This document shows, piece after piece, positions 53,051 to 61,753 of a stretch of 64,000 nucleotides of DNA. The position numbers and the translations under genes are program-made. Source of the DNA: Pseudalkalibacillus salsuginis (GTDB taxonomy: Bacteria > Bacillota > Bacilli > Bacillales > Fictibacillaceae); assembly GCF_021646685.1 (NCBI RefSeq), contig NZ_JAKJHW010000002.1:558001-622000 (forward strand), read 5' to 3'. The notes under the pieces were generated by a model, which worked only from the letters and a program-made list of their open reading frames with translations, was not told the origin of the DNA and made no database searches. Numbering within the stretch: the first letter of the stretch is position 1; each line of letters begins with the position of its first letter.

Positions 53051-53243
53051 GGGGTGGCCAGTATTACGGACGGGATCAAGTCCCACGGGCGCTCCGTCTT
53101 ACCCCGGCTACCTAAAGAATAACCTAAATAGGTTAACCGATGACCTGGTTAACCTTATAATACGATCGGGCGCGATTCCAGAGCTGGAAAGCGTCCTTTT
53201 TAATGGGATAAAAAATCGAGTTAAGTTACAAATTTTGAAATAA
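53051..53243 (+). other. GC-rich island with stem-loops and coding-like frames
   Basis: In a strongly AT-rich context this piece is GC-rich. It holds nested inverted repeats (GGGGT/ACCCC, ACGGA/TCCGT, GGGA/TCCC) and a 10-bp hairpin TAGGTTAACC/GGTTAACCTA-like. Coding-like readings exist in two frames: VASITDGIKSHGRSVLPRLP and NLNRLTDDLVNLIIRSGAIP, ELESVLFNGIKNRVKLQILK-stop. Either a frameshifted small gene or a structured RNA. Confidence 0.35.
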
Positions 53244-53275
53244 AAGCATTTTTCATGATAGAAAATATCTGTAAC

Positions 53276-54253
53276 TTAAAATCGAATACTAGTCCCTACC
53301 TTATTTTCAATAGCTTTTTTGTAAAAATATTGGGCTACAACAATATCCACAACAGCTAGTCCAACTGATTTAAACACGGTGATTTCTTGATCGCTGACTC
53401 TGCCCTTATATTCTCCGTTTACAATTTCCCCAAGCTCTCCATAGATATCGCCTGGCTTAAAAACGCCTTCATTTATCGGAACTAGTAAATCACCAGTCTC
53501 TTCTAATGCTGCTTCTCTAGATTCTACTACTACTTTGTCGGCTAGAGAAATTACATGAGATGGCAACTCTTGCATTGTTGGTCTAAATGAACCTACTGCA
53601 TTGACATGAACACCCGGTTTTAATGACTCTGAAAAAACTGGTGTTGAAGAGTTTGTTGTAGTGATAATAATGTCAGCTTCGCGTACTGCTTCGTTTGAGT
53701 CTGAATATACTACGACACGTTTATTAAATTTCTTTCTAATATATTCAGCAAATTCTTGTGCTTTTTGTTCTGTTCGGTTATAAAGGAAAATCTCTTCAAT
53801 GTCTCGAACAGCGAGTACAGCTTCAACCAGACCTTTTGCTTGTTCTCCTGTACCGATAATACATAACTTTTTTGAATCTTGGCGGGATAAATATTTCGTT
53901 GCTACACCTGATAAGGCGCCTGTTCTAATCATCGTTAAATAAGAGCCTTCCAAAAGAGCGGTTGGTTCTCCTGTTTTGAAGTCTGATAGCATCACAATAC
54001 CATTTATGGTTTTCTTCCCTAATTTCTTGTTATTTGGAGCTACGGTTGCTACTTTTAATCCAAGGCTCCCGAGTTCTTCAGCCACGGAAGGCATTACTAA
54101 TGCAGTATTTTGACCACCATCAAAGGGTAAGGCGGCACGAATAGGTGTAACTGTTCTTTCTTCTGAAAATTCCTTTAATGCGACTGCTGCACATTCAATG
54201 ATCTCATTGATATCTACTAAACTTTTTTGTTCATCAGCATTTAAGATTAACAT
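53276..54253 (-). CDS. Ornithine cyclodeaminase/mu-crystallin family protein
   Basis: NAD(P)-dependent enzyme of the OCD superfamily: ornithine cyclodeaminase, alanine dehydrogenase or delta1-pyrroline-2-carboxylate/ketimine reductase. 325 residues. Substrate-loop Arg in RTVTPIRAALPF, Lys in LKVATVAPNNKK, Rossmann IIGTGEQAKGLVEAV, DIIITTTNSSTPVF, NAVGSFRPTMQELP. It is 374 nt from the flavin dehydrogenase genes on the same strand. With them it recalls either opine catabolism (oxidase plus OCD) or imino-acid reduction. Confidence 0.88.
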   Translation of the reverse strand: MLILNADEQKSLVDINEIIECAAVALKEFSEERTVTPIRAALPFDGGQNTALVMPSVAEELGSLGLKVATVAPNNKKLGKKTINGIVMLSDFKTGEPTALLEGSYLTMIRTGALSGVATKYLSRQDSKKLCIIGTGEQAKGLVEAVLAVRDIEEIFLYNRTEQKAQEFAEYIRKKFNKRVVVYSDSNEAVREADIIITTTNSSTPVFSESLKPGVHVNAVGSFRPTMQELPSHVISLADKVVVESREAALEETGDLLVPINEGVFKPGDIYGELGEIVNGEYKGRVSDQEITVFKSVGLAVVDIVVAQYFYKKAIENKVGTSIRF

Positions 54254-54627
54254 ACTTTTTCATCCTTTCGTCTTACATCATACTCGTATCTTTTTTACTA
54301 AAAAAATAGGAAGCCTATTTGTCAGCTAACGGTTTGAGCAACAACCGTTGTCCCGGAGAACCTGCTAAAATAAATCAGCATTTGCTAGGTTGTTCTACTA
54401 AACTTGCATTTTAAACACCCTGGAATTTCCCGCATAATGAAATATCAAATCTCAATCTAGATTTAGCAAGGATTCACTGTAGATGTAAAGCTATATTTTT
54501 TTGGCTGCTTTTGTAAGAGACTTATCATTAGATGAAATAAAAAATTACGTATTACCTACTCCAATCAATCATCGCCACAACAGTTATTTTGTTTATTGGA
54601 AATTTCCCCAAACTGAATTAATTCGGA
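54254..54627. other. Gap between the dehydrogenase and OCD genes
   Basis: AT-rich with AACGGTT/AACCGTT and AGAACCT/AGGTTGTTCT inverted repeats near 54327-54395 that could shape the transcript or hold a promoter of the OCD gene. No gene. Confidence 0.45.
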
Positions 54628-55809
54628 TTAATGTGTGCTCTTGACTTTGAATCGGTCATAACGAAGGGGTTCAATTGGAATCGATGTATCATTTTCGTTG
54701 ATCATTTCTTCGATTACTTTACCTGTAATCGCAGCTAAGCTTATGCCATCCCCTTCATGTCCTGCTGCTATATAAAACCCCGGCACCTTTTCAACACGTG
54801 AAATGATTGGAAGGTGGTCAGATGTCCATGGTCGCAATCCTGTGTATGTTCTAATAACCGTCATATCACCCATTTCAGGGAAGAAACGCACCGCTCTTTT
54901 TGCTACACATTTCATGACTTCATGGTCCACTTTTGTGTCATAACCATTAAATTGTCGACTACTTCCAATTAAAAAGTTTTGGCTTTCAGTAGGCTCAAAG
55001 ACTAACGCAACGCCATATTTATCAGTTACTGGATCTACATGCCTCTCCCCACCGAATTTTGAAATGAGATAGCCAAACTCCATTATATTTCTTACCGCAA
55101 CAGGCTGTTGTCTAGAAGCAACAATTACATGACCCTTGCGTGGTTTTATCGGAATATCTATATCTAACATTTCGCCAATAAACGGAGCCCATACACCACA
55201 TGCATTGACCACCTTATTGGCAGTGAAGGTTTCGTTATTTGTCTCAATTACAAATTGGTTTTCTTTGTTTTTATAAAGATTTTTCACTTCCGTATGGGTA
55301 TGAATTTTCGCACCGAATTGTTTTGCACGATGAATCATCGAATAGGTCAACATATAGGGATTGACTATAGAATCAGTCCGACACTCAAGCCCACCAGGGA
55401 GATCTTCCGCGAAGTAAGCAGATTCATTACGTAGGTCTACCCGATCCAACATTCGAAAATCCAAACCCGCCTCTTGCTGTTGTTGTACCCATTTTTGTGC
55501 AGCTTCCATTTCCGTATCATTTTCACAAACTAAAACACTACCAGGATTTCGATATTCAAATGGGATTTCAAGTTCATCCTTTAATTCATGGACCATTTGT
55601 TGACTTTTCAGGGACATTTGACTGTCAAATCCCGGATCTTTATCCACTGCCAAAATGTTTCCATCACACTTAGAGGATGTGCCACTAGCCAATTCTTTCT
55701 TTTCAAGAACCGTTATGTCTAAACCGGATTTTGAGCAATAGTAAGCGATCGATGAACCGATAATCCCGCCTCCGATTACAACGACATCACGATGAATGGT
55801 GTTCGTCAT
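54628..55809 (-). CDS. FAD-dependent amino-acid dehydrogenase, beta subunit type (DAO/HcnC family)
   Basis: 393 residues. DVVVIGGGIIGSSIAYYCSK at the N terminus binds FAD; SKCDGNILAVDKDPGF and C-terminal RPWTSDHLPIISRVEKVPGF, YIAAGHEGDGISLAAITGK. Related to the beta subunits of HCN synthase, nopaline/octopine oxidase and proline/hydroxyproline dehydrogenases. Overlaps the alpha gene by 4 nt. It carries the substrate site; substrate unknown. Confidence 0.9.
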   Translation of the reverse strand: MTNTIHRDVVVIGGGIIGSSIAYYCSKSGLDITVLEKKELASGTSSKCDGNILAVDKDPGFDSQMSLKSQQMVHELKDELEIPFEYRNPGSVLVCENDTEMEAAQKWVQQQQEAGLDFRMLDRVDLRNESAYFAEDLPGGLECRTDSIVNPYMLTYSMIHRAKQFGAKIHTHTEVKNLYKNKENQFVIETNNETFTANKVVNACGVWAPFIGEMLDIDIPIKPRKGHVIVASRQQPVAVRNIMEFGYLISKFGGERHVDPVTDKYGVALVFEPTESQNFLIGSSRQFNGYDTKVDHEVMKCVAKRAVRFFPEMGDMTVIRTYTGLRPWTSDHLPIISRVEKVPGFYIAAGHEGDGISLAAITGKVIEEMINENDTSIPIEPLRYDRFKVKSTH

Positions 55810-57053
55810 GTTATTCCCCCTCGGCTATTAGAAACAACTGATCTTTCTTTATTAGATTGATAAGCGTCCCATTGCTGCAAAATTTTCTTTCTTCCCGTTT
55901 CGATCTCCGGATGAAATTGTATATGTGCGTTATCCCTGGTCTGTTCAGTCCGTTTAATAGAATTTTTAATTTCGCCATCTAAATCATCCATTCCAGCATG
56001 GTGCGCCATTGATAAACCTGCCGTTCTCCCCTGCGCAGCAGCAACTTTCGCCCCTTCAATCCCAGTAATATTCCCAGCAACATAAAGTCCTTCCAGAGGG
56101 CTTTCCATCCGTTCATTATGTAAAGGAACATAACCTCCTAATTCCTCCACTAAATAAAATGGACAACCTGCAACTGCGGCCAGTTCAGCTAATGGGTATA
56201 AACCTCCGGCAATACAAACGAAATCTACTGGGATATGTTCTTCACTACCAGAAACCACTTCACCATCAGCATTAATCGTTGCTAATGTTACTCCTTCTAC
56301 TTCATCTTCACCATAAATTTTGGTGACAGCTTTTCGAAGTTGAATTGGAATATCCCACATTTTCACTCCTTTTTTAGGAAAGAAGTTAACCCCCAATTTT
56401 TTCATAAAGTCATTCTTCATTAACTTACTCCCGTATCGAACGAATGGAGATGGGGCCATATGGGATACATGAAGAAGAGAATCTAGAACTTCTTTTGGTT
56501 TACCTGCATCCTGTGTCACTTGGTTCGTTTTTGGTAAAGTAAGAGAAGCTACCTCTACGCCAGCTAGTTGTAACTCCATCGCAATAGCAGCCGAGAGAAC
56601 ATTCACACCGATAATAACCCCACGCTCTCCGGGTTTAACGCGGTGAACATTTGTCATCACCTGTGCAGCTCCGACCGACATCACCCCAGGTAACGTCCAA
56701 CCAGGTACAGGTACAGGAGCTTCTGCTGCCCCCGTTGCTAATAACAGACTCGGCGTATGAAATGTTTCCCTTTCTGTATAAATAGTCCATATTCCATTGG
56801 AATTTTCGATGTTGTTTACAGCTGTGTTTAAATGAAAATTCACACCAAGATCAACTGCTTTTTCATACAATTTATTTGATTCTTTAATCCCATTCCACCA
56901 GTTCCCATTCGGTTCTTCATAAAGCTGTCCTAGTAACCTGCCGCCAGCTCTCATATACTCATCAATGACAACAACATCCAACCCCTTTTCTGCACAAGTC
57001 ACAGCCGCTGTTAAACCTGCAGGTCCAGCTCCTATAATGATGGCGTTATCCAT
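55806..57053 (-). CDS. NAD(P)/FAD-dependent dehydrogenase, alpha subunit type (HcnB/SoxA family)
   Basis: 415 residues. FAD motif IIGAGPAGLTAAVTCAEKGL, second dinucleotide motif GVIIGVNVLSAAIAMELQ, LLLATGAAEAPVPVPGWTLP, GVMSVGAAQV, GLYVAGNITGIEGAKVAAAQ. The start is the ATG with AGGTGAGG 9 nt upstream; a GTG five codons earlier overlaps the preceding gene. Electron-transferring subunit of the complex. Next to the two iron-sulfur genes. Confidence 0.9.
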   Translation of the reverse strand: MDNAIIIGAGPAGLTAAVTCAEKGLDVVVIDEYMRAGGRLLGQLYEEPNGNWWNGIKESNKLYEKAVDLGVNFHLNTAVNNIENSNGIWTIYTERETFHTPSLLLATGAAEAPVPVPGWTLPGVMSVGAAQVMTNVHRVKPGERGVIIGVNVLSAAIAMELQLAGVEVASLTLPKTNQVTQDAGKPKEVLDSLLHVSHMAPSPFVRYGSKLMKNDFMKKLGVNFFPKKGVKMWDIPIQLRKAVTKIYGEDEVEGVTLATINADGEVVSGSEEHIPVDFVCIAGGLYPLAELAAVAGCPFYLVEELGGYVPLHNERMESPLEGLYVAGNITGIEGAKVAAAQGRTAGLSMAHHAGMDDLDGEIKNSIKRTEQTRDNAHIQFHPEIETGRKKILQQWDAYQSNKERSVVSNSRGGIT

Positions 57054-57064
57054 TTTCAAGTCCC

Positions 57065-57385
57065 TCACCTTCTTTTACTGGATGGTAGTTGACCATCACT
57101 TTCTACAGTCATTCCCTCTTTAACAGGTGTAAGACATGCCCGGATTCCTTGCTGACCATCTACTGAAACTCTACATTCATAGCAATGGCCAATATTACAA
57201 TAGATACCTCTTGGTGACCCGCTTTCTTCATGGTGTCGTAATGTGCGAATTCCATTGGCTAAAAGTGCGGCAGCCAATGATTCATTCTCCAGGCCTTTAT
57301 AACCCTTTTGATTAAATGTGAAGGATACATAATTATTATCCTCCATTTTTCCGAGTATAGGGTGGTCTAAGATCCTTCGCGTCAT
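57065..57385 (-). CDS. 2Fe-2S ferredoxin-type subunit
   Basis: 106 residues. Cysteines in GIYCNIGHCYECRVSVDG and IRACLTPVKEG form the 2Fe-2S site of the HcnA/SoxA-N type. Starts RRILDHPILGKMEDNNYV. Third gene of the complex, 11 nt before the alpha gene. Ribosome site GGAGGG. Confidence 0.88.
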   Translation of the reverse strand: MTRRILDHPILGKMEDNNYVSFTFNQKGYKGLENESLAAALLANGIRTLRHHEESGSPRGIYCNIGHCYECRVSVDGQQGIRACLTPVKEGMTVESDGQLPSSKRR

Positions 57386-57391
57386 GTTATA

Positions 57392-57655
57392 TTACCCTCC
57401 TAAATTTTTGAAGCTGATCGGGCGTATAGGTGGCTGATATTTCAATGATACGCATGTTCGATTTCGATCATTTGCTGATGTAGCAGCTATTTTATCTACC
57501 ATAGTCCGACATGATCTTCCACCACAATAACCCATGCCTGCCCTAGTACGAAGCTTTAATTCCCTAGCGGAACATTTATACTTGGCAGCTGTAGTCTTCA
57601 ATTCCTCGTAACTTACTTCTTCACACCTGCATATGATCATTTCATCTTCTTTCAC
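57392..57655 (-). CDS. BFD-like 2Fe-2S subunit
   Basis: About 87 residues. BFD domain with Cys pairs in MIICRCEEVSYEEL and MGYCGGRSCRTMVDKI (CxC...CxxxxC). A GTG start has GAGG 9 nt before it; an ATG five codons later is an alternative. First gene of the four-gene complex, which therefore resembles the tetrameric alpha-beta-gamma-delta dehydrogenases of archaea, with the BFD part as a separate subunit. Confidence 0.85.
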   Translation of the reverse strand: MKEDEMIICRCEEVSYEELKTTAAKYKCSARELKLRTRAGMGYCGGRSCRTMVDKIAATSANDRNRTCVSLKYQPPIRPISFKNLGG

Positions 57656-57728
57656 TTGAAACACCTCAATTTATACTTAATGCGAGAATGAAACTTAGTA
57701 GATAGACGCTACAATTTTAATTACCATG

Positions 57729-59084
57729 TCAGGAAACCTCTTCTCCCCCTACATCAAGCTTTCTTTCTTCTGGTTTTTTCAAAATAGCTACAATAATACC
57801 GATAACAGCTCCAATCAGTCCCGTAATGATCCATCCTGCCCCGAAACTAAACAGTGGTATGAAAGAAAAGGTTTGACTAATAAAATCTGCAAAAACATTC
57901 GCTTCTTTTAAAGCATCTAACAGTGCAACAAATCCACTACCAATAATTGAACCTACATATACGGATTGATACCCTTTAAATAGATTATTGGTAAAGGAAA
58001 GAATAATTAATGTAATCGCTATTGGATATAAGAGAAGTAAGATTGGTGACGCTAACTCAAGTATTGTATTCAAACCAAAATTGGTAATGATTAAACTAAG
58101 AACAGCTAATAGTATTACCCATTTTTTATAAGAAATATTTGGATAGATTCTATTAAAATATTCTGCTACTGATGATAAGCACGCTATATTTGTTGTTATT
58201 CCAGTTAAAAATATAACAGTACCTATCAAGAATATTCCGACATATCCAAATAAATGGATTGCACTGTTTGCTAACACTTCTCCACCATTGCTTGCATATC
58301 CAATGGCATCTATACTCGATGCTCCTATCCAAGCTAAAGATAACTGCAAGATCGCCAAACCAATTACAGTTATAACTCCTGCTTTCATAAAAACAATGGA
58401 TGTTGCTTTTTTTCCTTCAACTCCTAAATTCTTAATCGACTTAATGAAAATTCCCCCAAATATAAACGCGGCAAGAACATCCATTGTATAATAGCCTTCA
58501 ACAAATCCTTTGAAAAACGTATCTTGTATATACGGCTCTTTCGGTTCACCAAAACTCCCCATTGGAGTAATGAATGATTTAGCTATTAATAAAATTAAAA
58601 GAGTAGCAAATACGGGCGTTATCACTTTACCTAATCGATCTACAAACTTACTTGGGTTAAGAGAAAGCAAGACAGTCAATAGAATAAAGAGAAAAGAAAA
58701 CAAAAGTAAGAATAAATTATTTGACTGAACCATCTCAGTGATTATAGGAAATACCGAAATTTCATATACGACTGATGTAGTTCTTGGAATTACGTATATT
58801 GGTCCTAAAGTTAAAAATAGGGCAATGGAAAATAACATACCGAACTTTGGATGTACTCTTGCAGCAAGTTTCTCTACCGTACCTCCCGATATAGCTAATG
58901 CTATAATTGCTAATAAGACAAGGCCGACACCTGTAATCAAAAACCCTGACATCGCAATCCACGTGTTCGTTCCTGCAAGTTGACCTACCATGGGTGCAAA
59001 TATTGTGTTACCAGCCCCAAGAAACATCGCTAATAGCATAAGACCGACGGCAATAAGTTGTCCTGTCGATAAAGTACTTTTCAT
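57729..59084 (-). CDS. brnQ: BrnQ-family branched-chain amino-acid permease
   Basis: 451 residues, about 12 helices; LMLLAMFLGAGNTIFAPMVG at the N terminus is the LIVCS/BrnQ signature, and FIFGGIFIKSIKNLG, TTNIACLSSVAEYF follow. Sodium-coupled uptake of leucine, isoleucine, valine or similar acids; here perhaps the substrate of the dehydrogenase operon, 65 nt downstream. A perfect cre box lies in front of it. Confidence 0.9.
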   Translation of the reverse strand: MKSTLSTGQLIAVGLMLLAMFLGAGNTIFAPMVGQLAGTNTWIAMSGFLITGVGLVLLAIIALAISGGTVEKLAARVHPKFGMLFSIALFLTLGPIYVIPRTTSVVYEISVFPIITEMVQSNNLFLLLFSFLFILLTVLLSLNPSKFVDRLGKVITPVFATLLILLIAKSFITPMGSFGEPKEPYIQDTFFKGFVEGYYTMDVLAAFIFGGIFIKSIKNLGVEGKKATSIVFMKAGVITVIGLAILQLSLAWIGASSIDAIGYASNGGEVLANSAIHLFGYVGIFLIGTVIFLTGITTNIACLSSVAEYFNRIYPNISYKKWVILLAVLSLIITNFGLNTILELASPILLLLYPIAITLIILSFTNNLFKGYQSVYVGSIIGSGFVALLDALKEANVFADFISQTFSFIPLFSFGAGWIITGLIGAVIGIIVAILKKPEERKLDVGGEEVS

Positions 59085-59139
59085 TTTAAAGTCCTCCTAA
59101 TAATTTAAAACCTTCTGCATATTCATACTCAACGTAAAT

Positions 59140-59155
59140 TTGTAACCGCTTTCAA
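59140..59155 (-). promoter_or_regulatory. cre box in front of brnQ
   Basis: Minus strand TTGAAAGCGGTTACAA fits the CcpA consensus WTGNAANCGNWNNCAW at every position, 56 nt before the start. Suggests carbon catabolite repression of the whole locus. Confidence 0.82.
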
Positions 59156-59306
59156 GTAGTTAAGTGAAAGCAAAAAATAAACATAGCGTCAGCAAGACTG
59201 CTTCCTAACTTAAAAATGTGCGGATTGCCCAATCTCTCCTTGTGACACCTTATCTGCCAAAGAATTAACTACCTCTCAATTTAATCATTATTGTAATTAA
59301 TACACA

Positions 59307-59331
59307 AAATTTAAGTGACATTTAAATAATT
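59307..59331. promoter_or_regulatory. Operator-like palindrome 1
   Basis: AAAATTTAAGTGACATTTAA followed by ATAATT: an imperfect palindrome. Its reverse complement recurs at 59435-59456. Confidence 0.6.
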
Positions 59332-59434
59332 GACTAAAAAAATGATATAAACTTAATAAGGTATTTTTAAATAACATTACCGTTACTAAGTTAATATTAA
59401 AATTAGTCCTAAAAATTAAAGTAGAAATTAAAAT

Positions 59435-59456
59435 ATTTAAATGTCACTTAAATTTT
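59435..59456. promoter_or_regulatory. Operator-like palindrome 2
   Basis: ATTTAAATGTCACTTAAATT and TT: exact reverse complement of palindrome 1 over about 22 bp. Confidence 0.6.
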
Positions 59457-59750
59457 AAAAAGCTATTAGTTGCTATTATACTTATTTTCGTCTTAAAATT
59501 CAATCGTTTTATTATTTTCTTAAAACTCTATTATTCAATCAAGAACCTTCCGTTTATGTTTTTTCCTCTAGATGCTTTTTTCAGATTTCCTAAATCTCGT
59601 TCCAGTTTTATCCTAAAATAAAGTTAGCGTATACCACAGAATTTATACTTCACTTAAATTATAGTGATAAAGAAATGGTCTAATTTCAAATATGATATTT
59701 AAAAATCAGATAACTTCACCTCACTAGGTTAATATGGTAAAATTAATTTT

Positions 59751-59779
59751 ATAAAATTTAAGCATTACTTAAATTTTAT
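59751..59779. promoter_or_regulatory. Operator-like palindrome 3
   Basis: ATAAAATTTAAG, CATTA, CTTAAATTTTAT: 12-bp arms, same TTTAAG/CTTAAA core as palindromes 1 and 2; a half site also occurs near 59650-59660. Nearest to the XRE-cupin start. Confidence 0.65.
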
Positions 59780-59964
59780 AACGAAACTAACCAGTCATCA
59801 ATTGCTTTGTAAGAAAATATGACACAATTTAATTTCAGTATTAGGTTTTAGAAGCCTAGTTTGATATACGTAATTCATTTTAACCTAGATCCTCTCTAAT
59901 GTTTATAAGAAAACCAGCGTATTTCCTATAACTTTTTACATTAATCTATATTTGGAGGTATAAA

Positions 59965-60513
59965 ATGGATCCAGAGTTAGGGCATTTAATAAAAAGACTC
60001 CGTAAGGAAAAAAAAATGACATTGAAGGAAGTCTCCGAAAAAACAGATTTATCTATAAGCTTCTTATCCCAAGTAGAACGTTCTCTTTGTTCCATTACAT
60101 TACTCTCCTTACGAAAAATATCTGAAGCTCTTGGTGTTAGTCCCAGTTATTTTTTTCCGGACACTATACAAATTGACAAAGGCATGATCAGACGAGCAAC
60201 TGATAAACAAGTAGAACATAAGTCATCCTTTACTTATTCAGATCTATCTGGTAATGTATCAAATCCCATGTTTGTGCCAATTCTAGTTACCTTATTACCT
60301 GGAGATAAAAAAGGCACACCTTTTTCTCATGAAGGGCAGGAATTTATTTATGTTATCGAAGGTACCATGACTATCATTCTTGATGACATTGAATACGACC
60401 TTTACCCTGGGGATAGTATTCATATAGAATCAACTAGACCTCACAACTGGTTTAACAAAACAGACAAACCTACTAATTTTTTATTTATTAGTGCAGCTAC
60501 CTCTCGTGATTGA
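59965..60513 (+). CDS. XRE-cupin transcriptional regulator
   Basis: 182 residues. N-terminal helix-turn-helix KKMTLKEVSEKTDLSISFLS, QVERSLCSITLLSLRKISEA; C-terminal cupin with HEGQEFIYVIEGTMTIILDD, YPGDSIHIESTRPHNWFN. PuuR/SutR-like regulators of this type bind small molecules in the cupin. Divergent from brnQ; the palindromes in the 880-bp gap are its likely targets. GGAGGT ribosome site. Ligand unknown. Confidence 0.9.
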   Translation: MDPELGHLIKRLRKEKKMTLKEVSEKTDLSISFLSQVERSLCSITLLSLRKISEALGVSPSYFFPDTIQIDKGMIRRATDKQVEHKSSFTYSDLSGNVSNPMFVPILVTLLPGDKKGTPFSHEGQEFIYVIEGTMTIILDDIEYDLYPGDSIHIESTRPHNWFNKTDKPTNFLFISAATSRD

Positions 60514-60547
60514 TTTTTTAAACAAAAAATTTATCAAAACGGCTATC

Positions 60548-60823
60548 TTAACTGGTAGCCATATTTAATAGGTTTTGGGTTGCTCTAAATTTTCCTGATT
60601 CATGAACTCTGTGGTCAGTCCCTGAAAAAGCAACTAACTTCTTTGGGTGATGAAAGCGATCGATTTTCCCAACTTCAGACAGGATTGTTGCTGCAATCTT
60701 GTCCCCGATTCCTGGGATTGATCGTATTAAATCATATTCATACAATTCTTGAGCCTGGGCATCTATCTCTTCCTTTAATACAGATAGATGCTTTTGGTAT
60801 TCCGACAGAAGATGAATGTACAT
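60548..60823 (-). pseudogene. IS110-family transposase C-terminal fragment
   Basis: Reads YDLIRSIPGIGDKIAATILS, EVGKIDRFHHPKKLVAFSGT, the transposase_20 (IS116/IS110/IS902) C-terminal domain. The N-terminal DEDD domain is absent, and the C terminus stops at RATQNLLNMATS. Inactive. Confidence 0.82.
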
Positions 60824-60852
60824 CTGTAAACTGATGATGTGAGGCTGAACAG

Positions 60853-61248
60853 TTGAAAGAGGCAGCCCCAGGCAGGATCCATTTCAACAAACGCTCTACC
60901 AAAGCCACATTCCAACCGAAGCTGCCGATCCAAGTACCTTTTGAGGTTGTAGAAGCTGACTTTACACCGCCTCCTTCTGGAATAAGAAATCTTTCATTTA
61001 ACTTTTATGGACAAGGAAATAATTTAAGTTTAATGACTGTTAATGGTGGTACAGTACATTCAGATATGGAGTTTGAAGTAGTAAAAATAGGGGATAAAAA
61101 AGGAAAATATGCTGTAAACGATTCTGGTGTAATGATGTTAAATTGGACGGAAAACGATATTCATTACAGATTAGCTTATTATGGACAACAGTCGGAGAAA
61201 GAAATAACTAAGAAAGACTTGATTGAAACAGCTATGTCTTTTGAATAA
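60853..61248 (+). pseudogene. DUF4367-like C-terminal part, N terminus removed by the IS fragment
   Basis: 131-codon frame: FNKRSTKATFQPKLPIQVPF, NLSFNFYGQGNNLSLMTVNG, SDMEFEVVKIGDKKGKYAVN, MMLNWTENDIHYRLAYYGQQ and LIETAMSFE. This is the C-terminal extracellular domain of DUF4367 proteins, normally preceded by a membrane helix, which is missing; the frame starts at the junction with the IS110 relic. Probably not functional. Confidence 0.65.
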
Positions 61249-61304
61249 TGCTCTTATTAAGCAAACGGGGTCTTTAATGGAATAAACCATCGGAAAAAAA
61301 TAAA

Positions 61305-61341
61305 AATTGGCGTACCCCTATGGTCTATGGGTACGCCAATT
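61305..61341. terminator. Bidirectional terminator
   Basis: 13-bp perfect stem AATTGGCGTACCC/GGGTACGCCAATT with an 11-nt loop and A/T-rich flanks on both sides. Confidence 0.85.
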
Positions 61342-61445
61342 ATATTTTTATTTTATGCAATAGCAACAATCTTTTAGAAAACAGCCTTATTTTAAAATAT
61401 ATTAAGCAATCTTTCAGCTTTTAGTCTAAATTGGATGGTTTAAGG

Positions 61446-61607
61446 TCACTCAATTTTTGCTTTTTCTAACAAATGATCATTATAGTAAATAATATTAGAA
61501 ATGATCTTACTTTCTTGAATAGTATTAAAATGTTTTCTTGCTTCTTTTTCGCTTTCAAATTCAAACATTCTAATATTGCCCTTTGAATAGATGGTGATAA
61601 TCCACAT
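61446..61607 (-). CDS. Small protein (53 aa), unknown
   Basis: Reads MWIITIYSKGNIRMFEFESE, KEARKHFNTIQESKIISNII, YYNDHLLEKAKIE. GGAGG lies 5 nt before the ATG. Looks like a compact alpha/beta fold. Similar small proteins are common in Bacilli but have no known function, as far as I recall. Alone between terminators. Confidence 0.65.
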   Translation of the reverse strand: MWIITIYSKGNIRMFEFESEKEARKHFNTIQESKIISNIIYYNDHLLEKAKIE

Positions 61608-61753
61608 AAATAAATCCTCCAGTTTTAGATCATTATTATCTTAGATTATTAATTGTACTTTAATTTAAGAAATTAAGATCTAGATCTTGATCAACCCTAT
61701 ATAGTTTTGTTCATTTTTCAGATCCGTCTTCTCTGTACATTTTTGTTATCTTT

